A stretch of 14,555 bases of DNA from an uncultured Eubacteriales bacterium (GTDB lineage Bacteria; Bacillota; Clostridia; Christensenellales; Aristaeellaceae), in NCBI GenBank assembly GCA_900553265.1, contig USDD01000071.1, positions 1 through 14,555 on the forward strand. Direction: 5' to 3'. Shown one piece after another: positions 6,639 to 14,459 of this stretch. Under the pieces are notes generated by a model. That model saw only the letters and a program-made list of their open reading frames with translations, was not told the origin of the DNA and did not search any database. Made by a program: the position numbers and the translations under genes. The first letter of the stretch is position 1, and each line of letters opens with the position of its first letter.

Positions 6639-7178
6639 TCAGTCCGTCGCGCAGAGCCAGACGTTGGTTTCGGAGTCAATGCCCGCCATGCTCACGCGGA
6701 TGAACTCCGCCGCGGAGGTCGGAATGTTCTTGCCGACGAAATCCGCGCGGATGGGCAGCTCGCGGTGGCCGCGGTCGATGAGCACCGCCAGCTGAATGCG
6801 TCTGGCGCGGCCCACATCCATCAGCGCGTCCATCGCCGCGCGGACGGTGCGGCCGGTGAACAGCACATCGTCCACCAGCACCACCGTGCGGCCCTCCAGA
6901 TCGAAGGGAATCTCCGTGCGGTTCAGCTGCGGCTCCCGGGAAATGTGGGTCAGATCGTCGCGATAAAAGGTGATGTCCACGATGCCCACCGGCAAGCGCG
7001 TGCCCTCCACGCGCTGAATCGCGTCGGCGAGCCATTGCGCCAGCGGCTCGCCCCGGCGGCGAATGCCCACCAGCACCACGTCCTCCACGCCCTTGTTGCG
7101 CTCGATGATCTCGTGCGCCATGCGCGTCAGGCTGCGGCGCATCTGCGCCTCGTCCATAATCAGCGCTTTCTTCTGCAT
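6639..7178 (-). CDS. pyrR: PyrR, pyrimidine operon RNA-binding regulator / uracil phosphoribosyltransferase
   Basis: The 179-residue protein is full length for PyrR. It contains the PRPP-binding loop VVLVDDVLFTGRT (residues 99-111) of type I phosphoribosyltransferases. The PyrR-specific stretch IDRGHRELPIRADFVGKNIPT lies at about 134-154. PyrR senses UMP/UTP and binds pyr mRNA leaders to promote termination, and it often has uracil phosphoribosyltransferase activity. GGGAGG precedes the ATG. No pyrimidine biosynthesis gene adjoins it: upstream is a serpin and downstream a terminator, so it is a stand-alone regulator acting in trans. I see no PyrR-binding loop in its own short leader. Confidence 0.96.
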   Translation of the reverse strand: MQKKALIMDEAQMRRSLTRMAHEIIERNKGVEDVVLVGIRRRGEPLAQWLADAIQRVEGTRLPVGIVDITFYRDDLTHISREPQLNRTEIPFDLEGRTVVLVDDVLFTGRTVRAAMDALMDVGRARRIQLAVLIDRGHRELPIRADFVGKNIPTSAAEFIRVSMAGIDSETNVWLCATD

Positions 7179-7219
7179 CTGACGAACCTCCCGACGGTTA
7201 AAGTGCGGCTGACAATTTC

Positions 7220-7248
7220 ATTATATCAGCCCGCCGCAGTGCTCCCAA
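7220..7248 (-). promoter_or_regulatory. pyrR promoter with overlapping inverted repeat
   Basis: On the minus strand TTGGGA (7243-7248) is followed after 17 bases by a perfect TATAAT (7220-7225). The -35 lies inside a perfect hairpin AGTGCT-CCCA-AGCACT (7238-7253). This hairpin is followed by TTTT only on the plus strand, so it is not an obvious terminator for the serpin gene. It may be an operator or simply the 3' end structure of the serpin message. Confidence 0.65.
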
Positions 7249-7259
7249 GCACTTTTGAG

Positions 7260-8393
7260 TTAATTCTCCGCCGGGTTGGCGATCACCGACGCGAAGCAGA
7301 CCGTGCCGGTTTCCTCCTCGGCGATCACCGCCACGAAGGGGCGATCCAGCGTGAAGTCCACGGCCGGCAGCGGCGCCGCCATCGCGCGAATACCCACCTC
7401 GGTGGCCGCGGCGGCCTTCGTGCCGTCCTCGTCCACCACCAGCCGCGCCTTCTGCACGACCTCGGCGATCTGAAGGGACATGCTCTTCGTGATGTCGGAG
7501 AAGTCCGCGCTGTCGCTGAAGGCCGTGCGGACGCCCAGCGCCTGCAGCGCGTCGTTGAGGGTGTTCTTCGCCGAGAGATCGATCTTCGGCATGGTCAGGG
7601 AGACCTCAGTCATCTCCTCGGGGAAGCTGAAGTAGGGCAGACCCTTTTCGCTCAGCTTGTCCAGCACGCCGGTCACGCTCTGGCCGTCCTTGGGCAGCGC
7701 CAGCAGCATGCTCAGGCCGCTGTCGGAATAGGTCAGGCGAAGGATCAGCGCCTCGTCAGTCTCGGCATAGTCGGCGTAGAGCGTCTGATGCATCATGGAC
7801 GCCGTCACGTCGCCGTCCGGCGCGTGGAAGGTTCCGTCCGCGGTCTCATCCGCACTGAAGGGGGACGACCACTTCGCGTCCATGGCCACGGCGTTCACCA
7901 GCACCAGCTGGGACAGGGGATCCAGCTCGCCGTCGATGAGCTTCTCGATCAGGCCGTCGGTGTGCTCCTTCGTCCACTGGTTGATTTTGTCCGCCATGTT
8001 GTCGGACATCTCGAACCATTCCGCGCCGAAGTCCTTCTTCAGGTCCTCGATGTAATCCGCGTCGGGCTGAATTTCGCCGGTGATGAAGGCGGCGTTGGCC
8101 AGCTTCAGGCCCGCGGCGGTCAGCTTGGAGCCGTTGTACTCAATCCAGTCGTCCAGATCGTCGGTGCCCAGGGCCTTTTCGATCTCGTCCTCGGTGGCGC
8201 CCTCCGCGCCCTCCAGCGCCATGCCCAGCGCATAGGCCAGACTGACGGGCGAAAACACCTGATTCTTCGTTCCGTCGGTCAGCGCGCGCAGCACGTCGAA
8301 GCCCAGCTGGTTGCCCGGAGCCTCGGCCAGCGCCGCGCCCGCGGTCAGCAGCATCGCACAGATCAGCAGCATGGAAATCACTTTTTTCATCAT
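7260..8393 (-). CDS. Exported serpin (serine protease inhibitor), predicted inhibitory, P1 methionine
   Basis: The 377-residue protein starts with a signal peptide (KK, hydrophobic core, ALA at 21-23), leaving about 354 residues, the normal serpin core length. Serpin landmarks include SPVSLAYALGMALEGAEG near the N-terminus, NAVAMDAKWSSPF in the middle, and DRPFVAVI followed by TGTVCFASVIANP at the end. The reactive-centre loop has an intact inhibitory hinge: G324-T325-K-A-A-A-A-T, small residues able to insert into the sheet. Counting from G324 as P15 places M338 at P1 and Ala at P1'. Serpins trap serine proteases covalently. Methionine at P1, as in alpha-1-antitrypsin, suggests elastase or subtilisin-like targets. 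The start at 8393 has GGAGGTG (8400-8406) upstream. No clear promoter or terminator is seen. Confidence 0.94.
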   Translation of the reverse strand: MMKKVISMLLICAMLLTAGAALAEAPGNQLGFDVLRALTDGTKNQVFSPVSLAYALGMALEGAEGATEDEIEKALGTDDLDDWIEYNGSKLTAAGLKLANAAFITGEIQPDADYIEDLKKDFGAEWFEMSDNMADKINQWTKEHTDGLIEKLIDGELDPLSQLVLVNAVAMDAKWSSPFSADETADGTFHAPDGDVTASMMHQTLYADYAETDEALILRLTYSDSGLSMLLALPKDGQSVTGVLDKLSEKGLPYFSFPEEMTEVSLTMPKIDLSAKNTLNDALQALGVRTAFSDSADFSDITKSMSLQIAEVVQKARLVVDEDGTKAAAATEVGIRAMAAPLPAVDFTLDRPFVAVIAEEETGTVCFASVIANPAEN

Positions 8394-8442
8394 TTCATAC
8401 ACCTCCATACTCGTTGGACAGAAATCCGGGCCGTTTGGTTCC

Positions 8443-8482
8443 AAAAAGATTCCCCAACCGGAAAATTTTCCAATCGGGGATT
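8443..8482 (-). terminator. Terminator of the yitT-family gene
   Basis: On the minus strand AATCCCCGATTGG and CCGGTTGGGGAAT form a stem with several G-T pairs around a self-complementary AAAATTTT. CTTTTTGG follows. It begins just after the yitT-family stop codon and separates it from the serpin gene. Confidence 0.8.
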
Positions 8483-8490
8483 GCCTTGCG

Positions 8491-9405
8491 TCAGGCGATG
8501 CGGCTGCCGCCCTCGTCGAGGAGGTTCTTCGTCTGACGGCCATGGGCGTCCAGACGCTTGAAATTGCCGATGACGTCGCTCACGCCGGAGAGTACCGCGA
8601 AGGTGTGGGGATATTCCTCCAGCAGCTCGGCCAGCTCGGGAATCTGGTTCCTGTTCACGATGCACAGCAGCACGTGGGTCTCCTTGTTGGAGTACATGCC
8701 CCGGGCGGGCACCAGCGTGGCCGTGTGGTGCATGCGCGTGATGATGGCCTCGGAGATCTCCTCGGGGCAGTCGGTGATGATCTCGCAGCGAACGGCGCTG
8801 CGGCGGCCGCGGACGACGCGGTCGGACACGGTGCTGGACATGAAGCTGTACAGAATGCACAGTATGACCGGCTCCACCTGATAGCCATAGACGAAGTAGC
8901 TGCATCCGGCCACGATGGCGTTGATCAGAAAGATGATCCAGAAGAAGCCCATCTCCGGGTGCTTCTTGTGCACCACCGCCGCCACGAAGTCCATGCCGCC
9001 GCTGTTCGCGCCGCAGCGCGCCAGAATGGAGTAGCTCGCGCCGTTGATGACGCCGGCCACCAGCGGGCCGAGGATCTTGCTGGTGCCGTTGGCCGTCTCA
9101 TAGGCAAAGCGGGACAGATCCACGCGCTGAAGGAGAATCAGCGCCAGCGAAAACGCCACGACGTACACCATGCTGCGCACAGCCATGGTTCTGCTCACCT
9201 TCACCATCGCCCAGATGGCCAGCGGAATGTTGATGAGCAGGCTCATGTATCCCACGCTGATGTGGAACAGATACTGAATCATCGTGCACAGGCCGTTCAG
9301 TCCCGCCGGCGCGAACCGGTTGGGAAACACGAACAGCTGATAGTTCAGCGCACACGCCAGAGCCAGACCGACGACGACCAGATAGGACAGCAGCTTCTTC
9401 TTCAT
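8491..9405 (-). CDS. YitT-family membrane protein (DUF161 plus C-terminal DUF2179)
   Basis: The 304-residue protein has about five membrane segments in the first 190 residues. Family hallmarks are LFVFPNRFAPAGLNGL near the N-terminus and GANSGGMDFVAAVVHKKH in the middle. A soluble C-terminal domain of about 90 residues follows (EIITDCPEEISEAIITRMHHTATLV... to FAVLSGVSDVIGNF), the DUF2179 domain that resembles small ligand-binding regulatory folds. The function of YitT proteins is not established. The ATG at 9405 is chosen because GAGGGAAG lies nine bases upstream; an in-frame TTG at 9438 is possible. A strong promoter lies upstream (9487-9515) and a terminator directly downstream, so it appears to be a single-gene unit. 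Confidence 0.92.
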   Translation of the reverse strand: MKKKLLSYLVVVGLALACALNYQLFVFPNRFAPAGLNGLCTMIQYLFHISVGYMSLLINIPLAIWAMVKVSRTMAVRSMVYVVAFSLALILLQRVDLSRFAYETANGTSKILGPLVAGVINGASYSILARCGANSGGMDFVAAVVHKKHPEMGFFWIIFLINAIVAGCSYFVYGYQVEPVILCILYSFMSSTVSDRVVRGRRSAVRCEIITDCPEEISEAIITRMHHTATLVPARGMYSNKETHVLLCIVNRNQIPELAELLEEYPHTFAVLSGVSDVIGNFKRLDAHGRQTKNLLDEGGSRIA

Positions 9406-9486
9406 TGGTTCTTCCCTCATCGCGATTGTTTTTGCCAAATACTTTCCCAGTGCCCGCAGCTATTTGCAGGATTCCATTCATTTCAG

Positions 9487-9515
9487 ATTATAGCCGCACG
9501 CCGCCCGCGCGTCAA
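9487..9515 (-). promoter_or_regulatory. Promoter of the yitT-family gene
   Basis: On the minus strand TTGACG (9510-9515) is followed after 17 bases by TATAAT (9487-9492). It is near consensus and about 80 bases upstream of the start codon, divergent from the marR promoter some 50 bases away. Confidence 0.85.
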
Positions 9516-9561
9516 CCTCCCCGTGTAAAGCCTGCGCAAAAAAGCCGCGCGGCGCGCCGTC

Positions 9562-9591
9562 TTGACAAGGCGGGCCCGTCGGGGGTATACT
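9562..9591 (+). promoter_or_regulatory. Promoter of marR-dusB
   Basis: A perfect TTGACA (9562-9567) is followed after 18 bases by TATACT (9586-9591). The spacer contains the palindromic CGGGCCCG (9571-9578), where the MarR protein could bind to repress its own operon; that binding is inference. Confidence 0.8.
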
Positions 9592-9612
9592 CCAGAAAGA
9601 GGGGGATGTTTT

Positions 9613-10092
9613 ATGGGGGAAACGCAGGCTGAATTCATGCTCCGGGACGAAATCGCCACGGAGATCGTACATATTTCCCGGAGGCTGATGCAGCGCACGG
9701 CGCGGGCCATGGAGAGCCTGAACGTGGGCTTTGGGCAGGCGGCGATTCTGAAGGTGCTCAGCGACCACGGCGAGATGGCTCAGCGGCGGCTGGCAGAGGA
9801 GATTCGCGTCACGCCCGCCACCGTGTGCGGCACGCTCAAGCGCATGGAGCGCGCCGGGCTGATCGAGCGCAGCGCCGCCGAGGGCGACGCGCGGGTCTCG
9901 CTGGTGCGGCTCAGCGCGGAGGGGCAAAGGCGTTTCGCCGAGGCCTCTTCGGCCATCGAGCGCACCTATTGCGAAATGCTTTCCGGCTTTTCGGACGACG
10001 AATGCCGGCTCATTCTCGGCGTAGCGCGCCGAATGGGACAGAATCTGACGGGCGGCGCGGAGGAGCAGACGGATGCACATCGGAACGATTGA
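9613..10092 (+). CDS. MarR-family transcriptional regulator
   Basis: The 159-residue protein has the MarR fold: N-terminal dimerisation helices, a winged helix-turn-helix at about 53-100 (AQRRLAEEIRVTPATVCGTLKRMERAGLIER), and the wing with the conserved D-x-R (GDARVSLVRLSAEG). The ATG at 9613 is chosen because a GAGGGGG stretch lies just upstream and the promoter ends at 9591; an in-frame ATG at 9562 lies in the -35 box. The gene overlaps dusB by 20 bases, so the two are co-transcribed and probably translationally coupled. MarR proteins usually repress their own promoter and a neighbour, so the divergent yitT-family gene is a candidate target. The ligand is unknown. Confidence 0.93.
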   Translation: MGETQAEFMLRDEIATEIVHISRRLMQRTARAMESLNVGFGQAAILKVLSDHGEMAQRRLAEEIRVTPATVCGTLKRMERAGLIERSAAEGDARVSLVRLSAEGQRRFAEASSAIERTYCEMLSGFSDDECRLILGVARRMGQNLTGGAEEQTDAHRND

Positions 10093-11044
10093 ACTGGAAA
10101 CCGGCGCGGGTCTCGCGCCCATGGCCGGCGTGACCGACGCGGCCATGCGCCTGCTCTGCCATGAGCAGGGCGCGGCCTGGGCGGTCAGCGAGATGCTCTC
10201 GGCCAAGGGCTGGATCTATTCTCAGGGCAAAAACCGCAACGCCGTGGAGCTGCTGGCGCGCCTGCCCGGCGAGGGCGTTGCCGGACTTCAGCTCTTCGGC
10301 CGGGAGCCGGAATACGTCGGCCGCGCGGCGCGTCAGCTGGAGGACGCGGGCTTTTCGTTCATCGACCTGAACTTCGGCTGTCCCGCGCCGAAGATCACCG
10401 GAAACGGCGAGGGCAGCGCCCTGATGCGCGAGCCGGAGCGGCTGGCCGAGGTGGTGGCCGCGGCGGCGGCCGCCACGCGCCTGCCTGTGACGGTGAAGAT
10501 TCGCTCGGGCTGGGACGAGGACAGCGTCAACGCCCCCGAGGTGGCGCTTCTGTGTCAGCAGGCCGGTGCGCAGGCCGTGGCCGTCCACGCGCGCACGCGC
10601 ATGCAGCAGTATTCCGGCAGGGCCGACTGGTCCATCATCCGCCGGGTGAAGCAGGCCGTGACCATTCCCGTGCTGGGCAACGGCGACGTGCGCTCGGGCG
10701 CGGACGCGCTGCGCATGATCGCCGAGACGGGCTGCGACGGCGTGATCGTCGGCCGCGCGGCTCAGGGCAATCCGTGGATCTTCGGCGAAATTCGCGCGGC
10801 GCTCCGGGGCGAAAGCTGGACGCCGCCCACGGCGCAGCAGCGCGTGGACATGGCGCTTAAGCACTTCGAGCTGGAATCCCGGCTGCACGGCGAAAAGCGC
10901 GGCCTGCTGGAAATGCGCAAGCACATCGCGTGGTACGTAGCCGGTCTGCCCGGCGCGGCGAAATTCCGCGAGCGCATCAACACCATGTCCGGTGCGGAGG
11001 AGGTCTGCGCCGCGCTGCGAGAATACGCCCTCACCGCGGAGTAA
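10073..11044 (+). CDS. dusB: tRNA-dihydrouridine synthase (DusB type)
   Basis: The 323-residue protein reduces specific uridines of tRNA to dihydrouridine using FMN and NADPH in the cytoplasm. Seen motifs are APMAGVTD (residues 15-22), the catalytic-cysteine motif NFGCPAPKI with C103, GNGEGSALM, KIRSGWDED, the histidine-containing VHARTRMQQYSGRADW, and the FMN phosphate-binding GNGDVRSGADA and DGVIVGRAAQGNPWIF. Length matches the family. The ATG at 10073 has GGAGGAG (10059-10065) upstream, inside the 3' end of the marR gene. A terminator follows directly. Assignment to DusB rather than another Dus paralogue rests on the NGEGSALM motif and on DusB being the usual form in Bacillota. Confidence 0.95.
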   Translation: MHIGTIELETGAGLAPMAGVTDAAMRLLCHEQGAAWAVSEMLSAKGWIYSQGKNRNAVELLARLPGEGVAGLQLFGREPEYVGRAARQLEDAGFSFIDLNFGCPAPKITGNGEGSALMREPERLAEVVAAAAAATRLPVTVKIRSGWDEDSVNAPEVALLCQQAGAQAVAVHARTRMQQYSGRADWSIIRRVKQAVTIPVLGNGDVRSGADALRMIAETGCDGVIVGRAAQGNPWIFGEIRAALRGESWTPPTAQQRVDMALKHFELESRLHGEKRGLLEMRKHIAWYVAGLPGAAKFRERINTMSGAEEVCAALREYALTAE

Positions 11045-11051
11045 CATTGGA

Positions 11052-11080
11052 AAAGGCGCGGGAGAGCCGCGCCTTTCGCG
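11052..11080. terminator. Bidirectional terminator between dusB and the polyferredoxin gene
   Basis: AAAGGCGCGG (11052-11061) pairs perfectly with CCGCGCCTTT (11067-11076) around GAGAG. Ts flank the stem in both directions, and it sits between two convergent stop codons (11044 and 11103). Confidence 0.85.
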
Positions 11081-11102
11081 TTATATAAGGATACATTTTT
11101 CT

Positions 11103-11930
11103 TCACAGCGCCTTCTTTGGACAGACCTTCGTACACTCCATGCACAGGATGCATTCGGTTCCGTTTTTTCGATTTCTCGAATTGTCGGTGACGTCCACGT
11201 CCATCAAGCAGACCTGCCTGCACCTCCCGCAGGAAACACACTTCTCCTTATCGCACTTCACCCGGATTGCGGAAAAGTAGCTCATGGGCTTCAGGAAAAC
11301 CGTCACGGGACAGATATATTTGCAGAACGCCCGGTTGTCCCTGAACGCAAACGCCAGAGCGATCCCCACCGCGTAATACAGGACATTTCCGACGATAAAG
11401 GCGATGAACATAATCCTCTCCATGTTTTGAGCATGGCTCAGGAAGAGCGCGCCCACAAAGGCGAGCGACGCCGCGAAGGTGATATATCGGATAAAGCCGA
11501 TCCTTTTTCTCGGGCCGCACGGGGTCTTATAGGGTAAAAAGTCCAGCGCCATCGCCGTCCAGCAGGCGTAGCCGCACCATCCTCTTCCAAACAGCAGCGG
11601 CCCGAATATCTTCGCGACGGCGTAATGAATCGTAGCCGCTTCGAACACGCCCGTAAACAGATAGTACCAGAATCCCTCGATCTGCATATTCTCCCGGCAG
11701 ATGAGTCCCAGATAAATCAGCATATACAGTCCGACCATGAGCTGAACGATCCTTCGGGCGTGTCTGTAGTTCAACTGAAACAGCAAAAGTCCCAGCGAAA
11801 TCGACGTTCCGATATAGCTGAAGTTCAGAAGATAGAACAGATTCTTCTTTGAAAGCCAGAGTGTAACCGCGACGATTTCGAACACCGTCCACATTCCAAG
11901 GGGAATCAGCCGCTTTCGTTTTGCGTTCAT
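11103..11930 (-). CDS. Membrane-bound 4Fe-4S polyferredoxin (NapH/YccM-like)
   Basis: The 275-residue protein has about five membrane segments. It carries the paired cysteine motifs of NapH/NosR-like electron carriers: GRGWCGYAC (C119, C123) and CKYICP (C203, C207). The C-terminus has two 4Fe-4S ferredoxin motifs, C231-C234-C237-C241 and C260-C263-C266-C270, with the proline expected after the last cysteine. Such proteins pass electrons between membrane quinols or flavoproteins and a partner enzyme. No partner is encoded nearby, so the role is open. GGAGAG lies just before the ATG. The coding sequence is visibly less GC-rich than the genes on both sides and uses more A/T-ending codons, suggesting separate origin. 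It is flanked by terminators and appears monocistronic. Confidence 0.88.
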   Translation of the reverse strand: MNAKRKRLIPLGMWTVFEIVAVTLWLSKKNLFYLLNFSYIGTSISLGLLLFQLNYRHARRIVQLMVGLYMLIYLGLICRENMQIEGFWYYLFTGVFEAATIHYAVAKIFGPLLFGRGWCGYACWTAMALDFLPYKTPCGPRKRIGFIRYITFAASLAFVGALFLSHAQNMERIMFIAFIVGNVLYYAVGIALAFAFRDNRAFCKYICPVTVFLKPMSYFSAIRVKCDKEKCVSCGRCRQVCLMDVDVTDNSRNRKNGTECILCMECTKVCPKKAL

Positions 11931-11973
11931 ATGCTCTCTCCACAGATTTCGATCTGCGCTTCCGCGCGGTTCT

Positions 11974-12003
11974 ATTTTACCATAGAACGCCGCAGAATGC
12001 CAG
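11974..12003 (-). promoter_or_regulatory. Promoter of the polyferredoxin gene
   Basis: On the minus strand CTGGCA (11998-12003) is followed after 18 bases by TAAAAT (11974-11979). TG one base before the -10 (TGGTAAAAT) makes an extended -10 that may compensate for the weak -35. It lies about 45 bases upstream of the start codon. Confidence 0.55.
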
Positions 12004-12023
12004 ACGCCTTTCCCCGCCGACGC

Positions 12024-12066
12024 AAAGCGGCCCGCTCTCCATTGCGGAAGAGCGGGCCGCTTTTAT
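12024..12066. terminator. Terminator after thrS
   Basis: A perfect 15-pair stem (12024-12038 with 12049-12063) has a ten-base loop. On the minus strand, the direction of thrS, the stem is followed by only three Ts. On the plus strand it is followed by TTTTATTCTTATT. The stem begins nine bases beyond the thrS stop, so it is very likely the thrS terminator, possibly working both ways. Confidence 0.75.
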
Positions 12067-12071
12067 TCTTA

Positions 12072-13967
<1,896 letters not shown>

Positions 13968-13990
13968 GTTTCTACCTCCTTTGCATGCTC

Positions 13991-14214
13991 CAAAAAGAAA
14001 ACCCGTCCCTTACCAAGAAGGGACGGGAGATACCCGTGGTTCCACCCAACTGACCTTTCGGCCGCTCGTGTGGGCTGTATCGCGCCCGCGCGCCGAGGGT
14101 CGGAGGATGGTAGCTTCGACGCGTTTTCCGAAGCGCGCTTGCAGCCCATCGGCGCGCTCTCTCTGGCGGATCGATCCATCGAAGTCATGTTCCTCGTCAT
14201 TCCAACGGAAACTA
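13991..14214 (-). promoter_or_regulatory. T-box riboswitch of thrS, specifier codon ACC (Thr)
   Basis: On the minus strand Stem I is closed by GAGGA/TCCTC (14191-14195 with 14103-14107) and CTTCGA/TCGAAG (14179-14184 with 14114-14119). Between them the internal loop holds the specifier ACC (14109-14111) followed by A. Downstream is the T-box sequence GGGTGGAACCACGGG (14033-14047). The antiterminator is GGG-bulge-ACGGG (14045-14047 and 14033-14037) pairing with CCCGT-CCC (14020-14027). The bulge TGGAACC would bind the free tRNA 3' end. The competing terminator is the perfect stem CCCGTCCCTT/AAGGGACGGG (14002-14011 and 14018-14027), followed by TTTTCTTTTT. Uncharged tRNA-Thr should allow readthrough. 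Confidence 0.95.
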
Positions 14215-14221
14215 TGCTGGT

Positions 14222-14250
14222 ATTATAGCCCCATCCGCCGGGCTTGTCAA
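14222..14250 (-). promoter_or_regulatory. thrS promoter
   Basis: A perfect TTGACA (14245-14250, minus strand) is followed after 17 bases by a perfect TATAAT (14222-14227). Initiation near 14215 places the T-box at the very start of the transcript. Confidence 0.95.
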
Positions 14251-14317
14251 TACGGCCGCACGAAAAAATAACCTGCCGGTTTCAGGCGAGAATTCGGCAA
14301 AATTTAACGATAAAGGC

Positions 14318-14347
14318 TTGCACAGGGGGACAGAATCATGGTATAAT
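14318..14347 (+). promoter_or_regulatory. rpsB promoter
   Basis: TTGCAC (14318-14323) is followed after 18 bases by a perfect TATAAT (14342-14347), with TG one base upstream (extended -10). It is divergent from the thrS promoter, about 70 bases away, and would give a leader of roughly 105 bases. Confidence 0.85.
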
Positions 14348-14377
14348 GCTTCGGTAAAACGCACTTTTGCCGATTCA

Positions 14378-14415
14378 CGCGGCGGTTGACCGTAGAGGAA
14401 ACTCATGGTGCCGCG
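14378..14415 (+). promoter_or_regulatory. Structured element in the rpsB leader
   Basis: CGCGGC (14378-14383) pairs perfectly with GCCGCG (14410-14415). Inside it ACC (14389-14391) pairs with GGT (14407-14409), and GAG-GAAA-CTC (14395-14404) forms a hairpin with a GNRA tetraloop. There is no T-run after it, so it is not a terminator. The place and shape fit a ribosomal-protein leader that could bind S2 for autoregulation. That function is inferred, and I do not recognise a known family. Confidence 0.45.
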
Positions 14416-14459
14416 CGAAGCTGAAGCAAGAGGTGGAAAAAACAAGGAGGAATCCCACA

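Noticed and set aside
8349..8393. Cys12 in the serpin signal peptide as a lipoprotein lipobox
   Set aside because: The residues before it are LLI, lacking the small residue required before the cysteine, and a good ALA cleavage site follows at 21-23.
8443..8482. AAAATTTT-centred palindrome as an operator
   Set aside because: Position right after a stop codon and a T-run on the same strand make a terminator the simpler reading.
6765..8561. Long plus-strand open frame across pyrR and the serpin
   Set aside because: It is antisense to two clearly recognised genes and spans their intergenic terminator/promoter region; the composition is again His/Arg/Gln-rich shadow.
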